64,000 bases of DNA from Hyphomicrobiales bacterium (GCA_017305635.1 JAFKKF010000019.1:31070-95069), one strand, 5' to 3'. Positions 1-10,884 are shown, numbered from the stretch's first letter. The notes: generated from the letters alone by a model not told the origin. Made by a program: numbers and translations.

Positions 1-589
1 CGTCGCCGAGCTTGGCGGTGCGCCGGATGGCGGCATCGGAAATGCCGCCGATCCATACCGGGATCGGCCGCTGGACGGGCAGCGGATTGATGCCGCCGTC
101 CTCGATCCGGTGGAACTGGCCCTCGTAGGTGATGAGGTCGTCGAGCCACAGCCGCCGCAACACCTCGATCTGCTCGTCCATGCGCTTGCCGCGATTGGGA
201 AAATTCTCGCCGCAGGCCTCGAATTCCTCCGGCTTCACCCCCACCCCGACGCCGAGGCGGAGCCGGCCGCCGGAGAGCACGTCGACCTCCGCCGCCTGCT
301 TGGCGACCAGCGCCGTGCCGCGCATGGGCAACACCAGCACGCCGGTTACCAGCTCGACCCGCTTCGTCACCGCCGCGAGATAGCCGAACAGGACGAGGAT
401 CTCGTGGAACATGTCCTCCGCGTCATGGACGTATTTCCAGTCGGGCCGGCTCTTCTTGTTGAGGCCGATGATCTGGTCGAAGGCGGTCAGGTGCGCATAG
501 CCGAGCTCGTCCGCGGCCTGCGCGAAGTCCCGGACGTTCACCGGATCGAGCCCGATCTCGAATTGCGGGAAGAGCGCGCCGATCTTCAT
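1..589 (-). CDS. LLM-class (luciferase-like) flavin/F420-dependent oxidoreductase, C-terminus cut by window edge
   Basis: The protein reads leftward from an ATG at 589 and runs off the window start, so about 196 N-terminal residues are seen. It begins MKIGALFPQFEIG, has a FDQI strand, a VLVLPMRG strand and LSGGRLRLGVGVG, and near the edge the PVWIGG hallmark. These are typical of the bacterial luciferase-like TIM barrel that uses FMN or F420 in soluble oxidoreductions. The substrate cannot be told from this part. No neighbour on the same strand is visible and the gene is divergent from the TadG-like gene. Family assignment is firm; cofactor and role are open. Confidence 0.85.
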   Translation of the reverse strand, partial: MKIGALFPQFEIGLDPVNVRDFAQAADELGYAHLTAFDQIIGLNKKSRPDWKYVHDAEDMFHEILVLFGYLAAVTKRVELVTGVLVLPMRGTALVAKQAAEVDVLSGGRLRLGVGVGVKPEEFEACGENFPNRGKRMDEQIEVLRRLWLDDLITYEGQFHRIEDGGINPLPVQRPIPVWIGGISDAAIRRTAKLGD

Positions 590-999
590 GCACCAGACTC
601 CTTGCCGGCGCCCCGCGCCGCAGCCGCAGTCTGGCCCAGCCGTGGCCTTTCCGCGAGGGAGAAGCGCCTCTTCCCATACGGTCGCCGCAAGAGAAAATCC
701 GGCCCGCCGCGTCTTCTGCCGAAGAAAGCCGGCCGGCCCCGGAGGTCGGCCATGGCCCCCGACTCGCGCTCGCCGGACGAAAGCCTAGCGCGTGCGGATT
801 TCTTGCCGGTCCTTTGCCGATCGTAACCACGTCGGTGCGCGGCGACGCCTCTCCCTCCAGCGGCCTTCCGCCATCCCCGCGAAATGCCGTGGTTAACGTT
901 TACGGGAAAATTCAACGAAAAACCGAGATACGGATTCAGCCATTCTTGAATTGTGCCTGCTACGACGGCGCTTCGTAGGCAATCTGGCAGGATTCTCGG
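590..999. other. divergent intergenic region upstream of the TadG-like gene
   Basis: No convincing gene is seen in these 410 bases. The left part (590-860) is as GC-rich as coding DNA, with chance open frames only. The right part (about 890-955) is AT-rich for this genome and carries a GTTAACGTTTACG stretch and one GATTC (GANTC) site, which suits a promoter for the plus-strand gene. No clear -35/-10 pair was found. Confidence 0.4.
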
Positions 1000-2640
1000 G
1001 TGTCCACCATGCTGAATGCTTTCATTTCCCGCCTCGTCGGCAAGGTCCGCGGCTTCGGCGCCGACCGGCGCGGCAATGTCGCCATGATCTTCGGCATCGC
1101 CGCGGTACCGACCATCCTCGCGGTCGGCGGCTTCATCGACTACGAGCGCGGCTCGCTGGCGCGCGCCCAGATGCAGGACGCGCTCGACGCCACCGCGCTC
1201 GCGCTGCACACCGATGCCGCGACGATGACGCAGACGCAGATGAACGACTTCGCCACCAAGTATTTCGCGGCGAACTTCGCCAACAGCGACGCCTTCGACG
1301 TCGTCGTCACGCCGAACTACGACAAGGGCGGCCCGACGGTCACCGTCACCGGCAGCGCCTCGGTCAATACGAACTTCCTCCCGATCATCGGCATCAAGAA
1401 GCTCGACATCGGCGCGGTCGCGACCACCACCTGGGGTCGCTCGCGCCTGCGCGTCGCGCTCGTCCTCGACAACACGCTGTCGATGAAGCAGGACGGCAAG
1501 ATGGACGCGCTGAAGACCGCCACCACCAACCTCCTCGGCCAGCTGAAGAAGGCCGCCACGGTCGACGGCGACGTCTATGTCTCGATCATTCCGTTCGGCA
1601 AGGACGTCAACGCCGACAAGACCAACTACACCAAGAGCTGGGTGCGGTGGGACTGGACCAACTCGGACGGCAGCCTTTCGACCGAAAGCTGGGACGCCAA
1701 TAACGGCAGTTGCACCGTTTCCGGGAAGAGCCCGCGCGCCACCTGCACGTCTTCGGGCTCCTGCAGCATCTCTAGCAAGACCACGCAGAGTTCCTGCACC
1801 ACCCCCTCGTGCAGCATCTCGGGCAAGACCACGCAGAGCGCCTGCACCTCGGCCGGCACCTGCAGCATCTCGAGCAAGACCACGCAGAGCACCTGCACCG
1901 CGGCCGGCACCTGCAGCAAGAGCTCGTACACGAGCCAGAGCACCTGCACGTCGAACCGGGGAACCTGGACGGCGGGCGTCTGGACCACCGGCGTGTGGAG
2001 CTCGGGCGTGTGGACCGCCGGCGTCTGGACCCCCGCCGCCCACAGCACCTGGAACGGCTGCATCATGGACCGCGACCAGGACTACGACGTCCAGAACACC
2101 GCGCCGACCTCCGGCTCGACGCTCTTCCCCGCCGAGCAGTACACTGAGAACAGCGGCTGCCCCGGCAAGCTGATCGGGCTGACCTATAGCTGGACCGACC
2201 TGCAGAAGGTGGTCGACGGCATGTCGCCGGCGGGCACGACCAACCAGACCATCGGCCTGCAATGGGGCTGGCAGTCGCTGACCGCGGCGCCCTTCACCGT
2301 CCCGGCCCTCGACCCGGACTACGACTACAAGACGGTGATCATCATGCTCACCGACGGCGTGAATACCGAGAACCGGTGGAACTCCTTCGTCTCGACCGGC
2401 AACAGTGCCGTGGACACGCGCGAGCGCGCCCTCTGCACCAAGCTGCACCAGGAACAGATCACGGTCTGGACGGTGCAGGTCAATACCGGCACGGGAAAGA
2501 ACAAAGATCCGACGCAGCAGGTGCTGATCGACTGCGCCAGCTCCTCGGACAAGTTCTCCGAGCTGACCACCGCCGATCAGATCATCACCACCTTCGACGC
2601 CATCGGCAAGGCGCTCACCGACCTCCGCCTCTCCAGCTGA
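1000..2640 (+). CDS. TadG/TadE-like pilus-assembly-associated protein with vWFA-like domain and Cys-rich repeat insert
   Basis: This 546-residue protein starts with a short basic segment and a hydrophobic helix (residues about 22-45, DRRGNVAMIFGIAAVPTI) of the Tad/TadE-like N-terminal type, which anchors it in the inner membrane. A von Willebrand A-like fold follows: the metal-site strand is LVLDNTLSM near residue 158, a DNTxS variant of DxSxS, and a late strand reads IIMLTDGVNT. Residues 238-322 hold five Cys/Ser/Thr-rich units and 323-347 hold five WTxGV-like pentads, an insert between the two halves of the A domain. Relatives act with tight-adherence pili or surface structures. No tad secretion genes are seen here, so it looks like an orphan copy. 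The next gene starts 2 bases after its stop. Confidence 0.85.
   Translation: MSTMLNAFISRLVGKVRGFGADRRGNVAMIFGIAAVPTILAVGGFIDYERGSLARAQMQDALDATALALHTDAATMTQTQMNDFATKYFAANFANSDAFDVVVTPNYDKGGPTVTVTGSASVNTNFLPIIGIKKLDIGAVATTTWGRSRLRVALVLDNTLSMKQDGKMDALKTATTNLLGQLKKAATVDGDVYVSIIPFGKDVNADKTNYTKSWVRWDWTNSDGSLSTESWDANNGSCTVSGKSPRATCTSSGSCSISSKTTQSSCTTPSCSISGKTTQSACTSAGTCSISSKTTQSTCTAAGTCSKSSYTSQSTCTSNRGTWTAGVWTTGVWSSGVWTAGVWTPAAHSTWNGCIMDRDQDYDVQNTAPTSGSTLFPAEQYTENSGCPGKLIGLTYSWTDLQKVVDGMSPAGTTNQTIGLQWGWQSLTAAPFTVPALDPDYDYKTVIIMLTDGVNTENRWNSFVSTGNSAVDTRERALCTKLHQEQITVWTVQVNTGTGKNKDPTQQVLIDCASSSDKFSELTTADQIITTFDAIGKALTDLRLSS
1711..1965 (+). repeat. five in-frame Cys-rich repeats inside the TadG-like protein
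   Basis: Five tandem units of 16-18 residues follow the pattern CSxSxKTTQSxC plus TxxGT, with two cysteines per unit spaced C-x10-C. The units differ at third codon positions and in a few residues, so they are diverged rather than freshly copied. Ten cysteines in an exported domain could form regular disulfides. Confidence 0.9.
1966..2040 (+). repeat. WTxGV pentapeptide repeat in the TadG-like protein
   Basis: Five consecutive 15-base units encode WTAGV, WTTGV, WSSGV, WTAGV and WTPAA directly after the Cys-rich repeats. A Trp every five residues suggests a strand-turn stack or a carbohydrate-contacting surface; that function is inference. Confidence 0.9.
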
Positions 2641-2642
2641 TC

Positions 2643-3416
2643 ATGCGTCTCGTCACTGCCTTCGCGGCCGCCAGCCTCCTGGCGGCCGCATCTGCTTCCG
2701 CCGCCGACCGGCCCTCCGTCGCCGATCTCCTGCGCGCCTATCCCGCCCAGTTCAAGGCGATCGAGGGCAACGACCTCGTCTGGCAGGACGGCACGCGGAT
2801 GCCGATCTCCGACGGCAAGGCGACGAAGAGCTTCGACGAGACGCTCGACCATCCCGACATCGACGACATGTTCGCCGAGCCCTACGTGAAGGGCGCGCCG
2901 GCGCATCTGCCGGCGCTCAACCAGGATCCCGGCCGCATCCGCTACGAGCCGCTCTTCCGGAAGATGTATGGCGATTGCCGCAAGGGCGGCGTCCGGCCGC
3001 ATCTCCGCAAGGTCGCCTGGATGCCGTCCAAGGGTGGCGGCAGCGTGATGTTCACCACCGTCAACGGCGCCGCGGACCATCTCGAGGCGGCGATCCGCGA
3101 CCTCGAGAAGCTGCCGCCCGACCTCACCAGGTACCTCGTGCCCCCGACCGGCACGCTCAACTGCCGCGTCATCGCCGGCACCAGCCGCATGAGCATGCAC
3201 GCCTATGGCGCCGCCATCGACATCAACACCCGCTTCGCCGACTACTGGCTATGGGCCAGGGCGCCGAAGGCCGGGCCGATCCCCTATCGCAACCGCATCC
3301 CGCAGGCCATCGTCGACGTCTTCGAGCGCCACGGCTTCATCTGGGGCGGCAAGTGGTATCACTACGACACCATGCACTTCGAATACCGGCCCGAGCTCCT
3401 GCCGGCCGCCCGCTGA
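2643..3416 (+). CDS. secreted M15 family (VanY-like) peptidoglycan peptidase
   Basis: The protein has 257 residues with a clear Sec signal peptide (residues 1-20, ending SASA) and a C-terminal D-Ala-D-Ala carboxypeptidase-type zinc domain. Metal and catalytic residues are visible in SMHAYGAAIDIN (His and Asp ligands) and in WYHYDTMHFEYRP (catalytic region and final His ligand). It should act in the periplasm on peptide stems of peptidoglycan. The ATG at 2643 was chosen because it opens the signal peptide and lies 2 bases after the TadG-like stop, which suggests translational coupling. Specificity (DD- or LD-peptidase) cannot be read from the sequence. Confidence 0.88.
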   Translation: MRLVTAFAAASLLAAASASAADRPSVADLLRAYPAQFKAIEGNDLVWQDGTRMPISDGKATKSFDETLDHPDIDDMFAEPYVKGAPAHLPALNQDPGRIRYEPLFRKMYGDCRKGGVRPHLRKVAWMPSKGGGSVMFTTVNGAADHLEAAIRDLEKLPPDLTRYLVPPTGTLNCRVIAGTSRMSMHAYGAAIDINTRFADYWLWARAPKAGPIPYRNRIPQAIVDVFERHGFIWGGKWYHYDTMHFEYRPELLPAAR

Positions 3417-3418
3417 GG

Positions 3419-4585
3419 TCAGGCGGGCATCGCCTTCTCGACCAGCCGGACGAAGTATGACGACCCGAAGGGGATCGCCGCATCGTCGAAGTCGTAGAGC
3501 GGGCTGTGCAGGCCGGCGCTGTCGCCATTGCCGATGAAGATGAAGGCGCCCGGCCGCGCTTCCAGCATGTAGGAAAAATCCTCGCCCGCCATGATCGGCG
3601 GCGTCTCGCGATCGACGCGGGCCTCGCCGACGATCTCGGACGCGATCTCCGCGGCGAAGGCCGCCTGTTCCGGATGGTTGCGGGTCACCGGATAGTTGCG
3701 GTCGTAGTCGACCACGGCGGTCGCGCCATGGGCCGCCGCAATCTGCGCGGCGATGGCGCGGATGCGCGCGTCGACGAAATCGCGGACCGGCGCGCGCAGC
3801 GTGCGAACGGTCCCGGCCACCTCGGCAGCCGGCACGATGATGTTGTAGGCATCGCCGGCATGGAACCGCGTCGTCGACACCACCGCCGAGTCGAGCGGAT
3901 CGACGTTGCGCGACACGATCGTCTGCAGCGCCTGCACCATCGCCGCCCCGACGACGATCGGGTCGACCGTCTCGTGCGGCTTCGCCGCATGGCCGCCGCG
4001 CCCGGTGATCGTGATGGTGAACTCGTCGGTCGAGGCGAGCATCGGGCCGGGATTGATGCCGAAGGTCCCGACCGCCATGCCCGGCATGTTGTGCATGCCG
4101 TAGACCTCCTGGATGTTCCAGCGGTCCATCAGCCCGTCCTCGATCATTGCCTTGCCGCCGCCGCCGCCTTCCTCTGCCGGCTGGAAGACGAGCACCGCGG
4201 TGCCGTCGAAATTGCGCGTCTCGGCAAGGTAGCGCGCCGCGCCGAGCAGCATCGCCATGTGCCCGTCATGGCCGCAGGCATGCATCTTGCCGGGAATGGT
4301 CGAGGCATAGTCTGCACCCGTCTCCTCGAGGAGCGGCAGCGCATCCATGTCGGCACGGAGGCCGACCACCCGGCCGCTTCCGTTGCCCCGGCCGTGGATG
4401 ACGCCGACCACGCCCGTCCGCCCGATACCGGTCGTCACCTCGTCGACGCCGAACGCCCTCAGCTTCTCGGCGACCGTCGCCGCCGTCCGGTGCACCTCGT
4501 AGAGGATTTCCGGATGCCGGTGCAGGTCGTGCCGCCAGGCGGCGATGTCGTCGGCCAATTCGGCGAGGCGATTGACGATAGGCAT
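3419..4585 (-). CDS. M20 family metallo-amidohydrolase (hippurate hydrolase/IAA-amino acid hydrolase type)
   Basis: This 388-residue cytoplasmic enzyme should hydrolyse an N-acyl amino acid or related amide with a dinuclear metal site. Motifs in order are RADMDALPL, MHACGHDGH (metal ligands), QPAEEGGGG (catalytic Glu pair), a dimerisation domain with GRGGHAAKPH, and MAGEDFSYM with HSPLYDFDD at the end. The start MPIVNRL at 4585 gives the usual family length; an in-frame ATG three codons earlier is possible. It ends only 2 bases from the converging M15 gene and lies 16 bases downstream of ureG, so it may be the last gene of the ureEFG transcript. An amide hydrolase releasing nitrogen next to urease is suggestive but unproven. 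Confidence 0.9.
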   Translation of the reverse strand: MPIVNRLAELADDIAAWRHDLHRHPEILYEVHRTAATVAEKLRAFGVDEVTTGIGRTGVVGVIHGRGNGSGRVVGLRADMDALPLLEETGADYASTIPGKMHACGHDGHMAMLLGAARYLAETRNFDGTAVLVFQPAEEGGGGGKAMIEDGLMDRWNIQEVYGMHNMPGMAVGTFGINPGPMLASTDEFTITITGRGGHAAKPHETVDPIVVGAAMVQALQTIVSRNVDPLDSAVVSTTRFHAGDAYNIIVPAAEVAGTVRTLRAPVRDFVDARIRAIAAQIAAAHGATAVVDYDRNYPVTRNHPEQAAFAAEIASEIVGEARVDRETPPIMAGEDFSYMLEARPGAFIFIGNGDSAGLHSPLYDFDDAAIPFGSSYFVRLVEKAMPA

Positions 4586-4601
4586 GGATGCGGCTCGCGG
4601 C

Positions 4602-5237
4602 TCAGGCGGCGGGCGCGCGGCGCTGCAGGCCGCCCGCCCGGACGACGAAGTCGACCACCGCGTCGAGCCCGTCGCCGTTCCGCATGTTGGTGAAGACGAA
4701 GGGCCGGCTCGGACGCATCTTCCGCGCGTCGCGGTCCATGACCTCGAGCGAGGCGCCCACCATCGGCGCGAGGTCGATCTTGTTGATGACGAGGAGGTCA
4801 GAGCGCGTGATGCCCGGCCCACCCTTGCGCGGGATCTTGTCGCCGGCCGCGACGTCGATGACGTAGATGGTAATGTCGGCGAGTTCGGGCGAGAAGGTCG
4901 CGGCGAGATTGTCCCCGCCCGACTCGATCAGGATGACGTCGAGCCCGGGAAAGCGCGTCCTGAGATCCGCCACCGCGGCGAGATTGATCGAGGCATCCTC
5001 GCGGATCGCCGTATGCGGGCAGCCGCCCGTCTCGACGCCGAGGATGCGCTCCGCGGCCAACGCGCCGGAGCGCGTCAGGAACTCGGCATCTTCCTTGGTA
5101 TAGATGTCGTTGGTGATGGCGGCGATGTCGTAGTCCTCGCGCAGCCGCTTGCAGAGCCGATCCATCAGTGCCGTCTTTCCCGACCCGACCGGCCCGCCGA
5201 TGCCGATGCGGAGCGGCCCGTGCGCAGATTTCGTCAT
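4602..5237 (-). CDS. ureG: urease accessory GTPase UreG
   Basis: UreG couples GTP hydrolysis to nickel delivery into apo-urease as part of the UreDFG complex. The 211-residue protein shows the P-loop [11 protein letters not shown] near residue 14, the metal-binding CPH motif in [15 protein letters not shown], the switch-like [13 protein letters not shown] and the NKID specificity motif. It follows ureF with a 4-base ATGA overlap, which fixes the start. Length and motifs are normal for the family. Confidence 0.98.
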   Translation of the reverse strand: MTKSAHGPLRIGIGGPVGSGKTALMDRLCKRLREDYDIAAITNDIYTKEDAEFLTRSGALAAERILGVETGGCPHTAIREDASINLAAVADLRTRFPGLDVILIESGGDNLAATFSPELADITIYVIDVAAGDKIPRKGGPGITRSDLLVINKIDLAPMVGASLEVMDRDARKMRPSRPFVFTNMRNGDGLDAVVDFVVRAGGLQRRAPAA

Positions 5238-5968
5238 GAGCGGAAGAGCCTCGTATACTGGGTTTCGTGCTTCATGCTGGCAATGTCGGCGCGAAGCGCG
5301 GCGCCGCCGAGATCGTCGGGCGTGGCGCCTTCGGCGAACCGCGCCAGCTCCTCTACCATGGGCGCGAGCGCGGCGATGATGCGCTGCCCGTCGGTCTGGC
5401 CGATGGGGATTGCGCGCACGCCGGCCGAGACGAGGTTGGCGACGAAGCCGCCGGCAAAGGCGGCAAGCGCCGGGCGAAGCGGCACGCCTTCGCTCGCCGC
5501 GGCCATCGCCACGGCAACCGGATAGGCGATCGGCGTGCCGGCGGGGAAAGCTGTCGCGAGGGCCGCCAGCCGCGCATCCGGCCAGGTGGCGGCCACCGTG
5601 TCGAGAAAGGCGCGGCCCTGCGCCGTCGTCTCCAGGTGCCGCTCGCGCGAGGGCTGCAGCGCCGCGGCGAGTTCGGCCACCTCCGCCAGCGCCCGCTGGT
5701 CTCCGGCCCGCGCCGCACGCCAGGCGGCAGCGAAGAGGATCGCGTCGCTCCTCCCACCGCCGTGGCGGAGCACGTCCGCTATCCACGACTGCAGGTCCGC
5801 CGGCGTCGTGACCGTCCCGTCCTCGATCGCCCATTCGAGGCCGTGGCTATAGCTGTAGGCTCCCACCGGAAAAGCAGGCGACAGCCAGGCGAGCAGGCGC
5901 TGCAGCGCGGCGATCGCCAGCGGCTTCTCCGCCGCCGCCATGTCGAAGGCCGGCAGCGGCTCAGTCAT
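5234..5968 (-). CDS. ureF: urease accessory protein UreF
   Basis: UreF is the all-helical accessory factor that joins UreD and UreG on apo-urease and gates nickel insertion. The 244-residue protein has the diagnostic [22 protein letters not shown] segment region near residue 30, [21 protein letters not shown] in the C-terminal half, and the typical short C-terminal tail ending TQYTRLFRS. The ATG at 5968 lies inside the end of ureE (8-base overlap); its stop overlaps the ureG start. Both overlaps point to a coupled ureEFG operon. Confidence 0.97.
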   Translation of the reverse strand: MTEPLPAFDMAAAEKPLAIAALQRLLAWLSPAFPVGAYSYSHGLEWAIEDGTVTTPADLQSWIADVLRHGGGRSDAILFAAAWRAARAGDQRALAEVAELAAALQPSRERHLETTAQGRAFLDTVAATWPDARLAALATAFPAGTPIAYPVAVAMAAASEGVPLRPALAAFAGGFVANLVSAGVRAIPIGQTDGQRIIAALAPMVEELARFAEGATPDDLGGAALRADIASMKHETQYTRLFRS

Positions 5969-6551
5969 GGTGATGGGAGTGATCGTGACCGTGATCATGG
6001 CTGTGACCGTGATCATGATCGTGCGCATGGCCATGATCGTGGTGGCCATGCTCGTGCCCGGGATGCCCATGATCGTGGTCGTGATGGTCATGCCCATGGT
6101 GGTCATGCCCGTGATGGTCATGCCCTCCCTGGGCATAGGCGCCGCCTTCCGGCTCGAAAGGCGCCCGCACATGCAGCACCGTCGCGCCGAGGCCGCGCAG
6201 CATGTCCTCGATCACGTGGTCGCGCCGGATGAAGATGAAGGCATCGCCGAGCTGCGCCGGCAGGTGGCGGTTTCCGAGATGCCAGGCGATGCGCACCAGA
6301 TGCGCCGCGTCGCGCGCGATCACCCGGGTCAGCGGCTCGAAGGCCGCCTTCACCTCGACCAGTTGCCCGTCCTCGAGAGCGAGCAGGTCGCCGTCGCGAA
6401 GTGCCCGTGCCTCGGGCAGGTCGAGGAGGAATTCGAGCCCGTCCTCGCCCTTCATCGCCACGCGCCGACGATGGCGGGAATCGTGGTCGAGGACCACCGT
6501 GTCGACGGGCTTGCCAGCCCCGGCCTCGGCCAGACGGACGGCGCGGATCAT
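5961..6551 (-). CDS. ureE: urease nickel metallochaperone UreE with long His-rich tail
   Basis: UreE binds Ni(II) and passes it to UreG during urease activation. The 196-residue protein starts [11 protein letters not shown], has the N-terminal peptide-binding domain and the C-terminal metal domain with [12 protein letters not shown] (conserved dimer-interface His), and ends in a tail of about 55 residues containing roughly 29 histidines alternating with Asp and Gly. Such tails store several nickel ions in Klebsiella-type UreE. The ATG at 6551 was chosen; a GTG three codons upstream is also open. It is the first gene of the ureEFG block, some 2.3 kb away from ureC. Confidence 0.96.
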   Translation of the reverse strand: MIRAVRLAEAGAGKPVDTVVLDHDSRHRRRVAMKGEDGLEFLLDLPEARALRDGDLLALEDGQLVEVKAAFEPLTRVIARDAAHLVRIAWHLGNRHLPAQLGDAFIFIRRDHVIEDMLRGLGATVLHVRAPFEPEGGAYAQGGHDHHGHDHHGHDHHDHDHGHPGHEHGHHDHGHAHDHDHGHSHDHGHDHSHHHD

Positions 6552-6750
6552 GACGGGCACCGCTCGCCGGCGGAACGGGCGAGGATGCGGAAAAGGGGGA
6601 CCGGACGCCCCGCGCGGCTTGGCTTCTGCATGGCCCGCAGTCTAAAGCAATCGCTGCGCCAATGCCACGCGGCCGCTTGCCCGCGACGGCTGGAATTTCT
6701 CGCGCCTTCCGGGCAGGATCACGGCCCATCTCCTTGCAGGGAGCACGCCC

Positions 6751-7470
6751 ATTCCCCGGTTCCGCGGCATCCTCTTCGACAAGGACGGCACGCTCCTCGA
6801 TTTCGAGGCGACCTGGGCGCCGCTCTACCGGCGGCTGGCCCTCGACCTCGCCGGCGACGATCCCGAGCGGGCCCAAAGCCTCCTTCTCGCCGGCGGCATG
6901 GACCCCGCCACCGGCCGCGTCGTCGCCGGCTCGATCCTCGGCGCCGGCACGACCCACGACATCGTCGGCCTCTGGTTTCCCGATCTCGCCGAGCCCGAAT
7001 ACAGCGAGATGGTCCGCCGCATAGACACCGAGTTCCACGCCCACGGCACCGGCGGCTCGGTGCCGGTCCCACGGCTCATCGCCACCATCCAGCGCCTGGT
7101 CGAGGACGGCTATGTGCTCGGCGTCGCCACCAATGACAGCACCCACGCCGCTCGCCATGCCCTTGCCGGCGTCGGCGCCGACACGCACCTGCCGCACGTC
7201 TACGGCTATGATTCGGTCCCCAACCCGAAGCCGGCGCCGGACATCGTCCACGCCTTCGCCGCCGCCGCCGGACTGGCGCCGGCAGAGGTCGTCGTCGTCG
7301 GCGACAATCGCCACGACCTCGAAATGGCCCGCGCCGCGGGCGCCGGCGCGGCCATCGGCGTGCTCACCGGCAATTCCGGCATCGCGGATCTTTCCCCGCT
7401 CGCCGACGCGGTCCTGAAGAGCATCGCCGACCTGCCTGACTGGCTCGACCGGGTCCGCGACCTCCCCTGA
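6751..7470 (+). CDS. HAD superfamily phosphatase (phosphoglycolate phosphatase-like), probable ATT start
   Basis: The four HAD motifs are present: FDKDGTLLDF (nucleophile Asp), VATNDS, the Lys in PNPKPAP, and VVGDNRHDLEMA. Fold and length (239 residues) match phosphoglycolate-phosphatase-like enzymes acting on small phosphorylated metabolites. The first ATG (6898) would delete motif I. Upstream, no ATG, GTG or TTG exists in frame before the TAA at 6643. An ATT at 6751 lies 7 bases after a clear AGGGAG (6738-6743) and gives an N-terminus reading (M)PRFRGILFDKDG, so translation probably starts there. The gene is followed after 11 bases by a MATE exporter. The pair faces the opposite way to the urease genes on both sides. 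Confidence 0.85.
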   Translation: MPRFRGILFDKDGTLLDFEATWAPLYRRLALDLAGDDPERAQSLLLAGGMDPATGRVVAGSILGAGTTHDIVGLWFPDLAEPEYSEMVRRIDTEFHAHGTGGSVPVPRLIATIQRLVEDGYVLGVATNDSTHAARHALAGVGADTHLPHVYGYDSVPNPKPAPDIVHAFAAAAGLAPAEVVVVGDNRHDLEMARAAGAGAAIGVLTGNSGIADLSPLADAVLKSIADLPDWLDRVRDLP

Positions 7471-7481
7471 TCGGCAACCTC

Positions 7482-8852
7482 ATGCAGCCAATGCCGGGCC
7501 GGCCCACCTATCCCTTCGACGTGCACAGCCGCGACGTCTGGCGCATCGCGCTGCCCGCCTCCTTCGCCTTCATCACCGAGCCCCTCGTCGGCACCGTCGA
7601 CGTCACCGTCATCGGCCGCCTCGGCGACCCCAATCTCCTCGGCGGTCTGGTGCTCGGCGCCGTCGTCTTCGACCTGATCTTTGCCCTCGCCTATTTCCTG
7701 CGGGTCGGCACCGCCGGGCTGACGGCGCAATCCGTCGGCGCCCGCGATCCGCATGACGGCCTCATGCACCTCGCCCGCGCCGTCGGCCTCGCCGTGGTCA
7801 TCGGCCTGGCGATGATCCTCCTCTCGCCGCTCGTGGTGACCCTCGCCGACCATGCGCTCGCTCCGGCGCCGGGAGTTCGCTCCGCCCTTGCCACCTACAT
7901 CCAGGTTCGCATCCTCGCCGCGCCCTTCGCGCTGACCAACTACGCCCTCCTCGGCTGGTTCTACGGTCGCGCCGCCGCGCGCACCGGCATGGCGCTGCAG
8001 ATCGTCATCCACAGCGTCAACATCGCCGCGAGCCTCCTCTTCGTCTTCGGCTTCGGCTGGGGCGTCGCCGGCGTCGCCGCCGCTGCGGTGCTCGGTGGGA
8101 CTACCGCCGCGATCATCGGCCTCGTCATCGCCACCCGCCATTTCGGCGGCGTCCACCGCACCCTCGCCCTCCTCCACCCGCGGGAGCTCTTCGACGCTGC
8201 GGCGCTTGCCCGCATGTTCCGCCTCAGCCGCGACGTCACCATCCGCTCGCTCGCGCTGGTCTTCGCCTATGCCTGGTTCGCCGCGGCGGGCTCGCGCGCC
8301 GGCGAGGTGATCCTCTCGGCCAACGCCGTCCTCCTCAATATCCTGATGATCTCCGGCTTCTTCCTCGACGGCATCGGCCAGGCGGCGGAGCAGCTCTGCG
8401 GCAAGTCGGTCGGCGCCAATTGGCGCCCCGCCTTCGACCGTGCCCTCCGCCTCTCCATGCGCTGGGGCCTCGTCATCGCGGTCGCGCTCGCCGCCGTCTG
8501 GTTCCTCGCCGGTGCCGCCTTCATCGATTTCCTGACCACCAGCCCGGATGTGCGGGAAACCGCTTACCGCTACCTGCCCTTCGCCGCCTGCGCATCGCTC
8601 ACCGGCATGCCCGCCTTCGTCCTCGATGGCGTCCTCATCGGCGCGACCCTCAACCGCGTCATGCGGAACGGCATGCTGGTGGCGGTCGCGATCTATCTCG
8701 GCGCCGCCTTCATCCTCGAGCGTCTTCTCGGCAATGCCGGCCTATGGCTCGCGCTTCACGTCTTCTTCGTGTCGCGCGCCGTCCTCTACTGGATCGCCGT
8801 CGGGCGGAACCGGCACGGATTGTTCGCCGCGCCGGCGTCGGACCCGGCGTGA
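7482..8852 (+). CDS. MATE family efflux transporter (DinF-like)
   Basis: This 456-residue inner-membrane protein has about twelve hydrophobic helices in two six-helix halves, as in multidrug and toxic compound extrusion antiporters. Helix 1 contains LPASFAFITEPLVGTVDV, matching the helix-1 signature of DinF-type members, and GLTAQSVGA follows helix 2. It should export an organic cation or metabolite using a proton or sodium gradient; the substrate is unknown. It converges on ureC with a 3-base gap and is coupled to the HAD gene upstream. Confidence 0.93.
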   Translation: MQPMPGRPTYPFDVHSRDVWRIALPASFAFITEPLVGTVDVTVIGRLGDPNLLGGLVLGAVVFDLIFALAYFLRVGTAGLTAQSVGARDPHDGLMHLARAVGLAVVIGLAMILLSPLVVTLADHALAPAPGVRSALATYIQVRILAAPFALTNYALLGWFYGRAAARTGMALQIVIHSVNIAASLLFVFGFGWGVAGVAAAAVLGGTTAAIIGLVIATRHFGGVHRTLALLHPRELFDAAALARMFRLSRDVTIRSLALVFAYAWFAAAGSRAGEVILSANAVLLNILMISGFFLDGIGQAAEQLCGKSVGANWRPAFDRALRLSMRWGLVIAVALAAVWFLAGAAFIDFLTTSPDVRETAYRYLPFAACASLTGMPAFVLDGVLIGATLNRVMRNGMLVAVAIYLGAAFILERLLGNAGLWLALHVFFVSRAVLYWIAVGRNRHGLFAAPASDPA

Positions 8853-8855
8853 GGA

Positions 8856-10565
<1,710 letters not shown>

Positions 10566-10568
10566 GGC

Positions 10569-10874
10569 TCAGAGCTTTCCCATGATCTTCTGGTTGAAGC
10601 CGTACACCGTCCGCGTGCCGCGATAGGGAACGAGGGTGACGACGCGCTTCTGGCCCGGCTCGAAGCGCACCGCCGTGCCGGCGGGGATGTCGAGGCGCAT
10701 CCCGCGCGTCTTCTCCCGGTCGAAGGCGAGGCCGGGATTGGTCTCGTAGAAATGATAATGCGAGCCGACCTGGATCGGCCGGTCGCCGGTATTGGCGACC
10801 TCCACGGTCACCACCGGCTGGCCGGCATTCAGCTCGATCTCGCCGGCAGCAGGAAAAATTTCTCCGGGAATCAT
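10569..10874 (-). CDS. ureB: urease beta subunit UreB
   Basis: This 101-residue structural subunit packs against UreA and UreC in the urease trimer. It begins [18 protein letters not shown] and contains [11 protein letters not shown] and the C-terminal YGFNQKIMG, all standard for UreB. It is a separate gene and not fused to ureA, as is usual in alphaproteobacteria. It lies 10 bases after ureA and 3 bases before ureC. Confidence 0.98.
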   Translation of the reverse strand: MIPGEIFPAAGEIELNAGQPVVTVEVANTGDRPIQVGSHYHFYETNPGLAFDREKTRGMRLDIPAGTAVRFEPGQKRVVTLVPYRGTRTVYGFNQKIMGKL

Positions 10875-10884
10875 CTCGCGCCCC

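Noticed and set aside
885..915. CtrA-binding site upstream of the TadG-like gene
   Set aside because: Only one TTAA half-site is seen; the second half at the right spacing is absent.
1711..2040. CRISPR-like repeat array
   Set aside because: The repeats are in-frame protein-coding units without unique spacers.
586..2448. Long open frame antisense to the TadG-like gene
   Set aside because: Low-complexity Arg/Gly/Val/Ala content, no ribosome site or domain; an artefact of the repeats and high GC.
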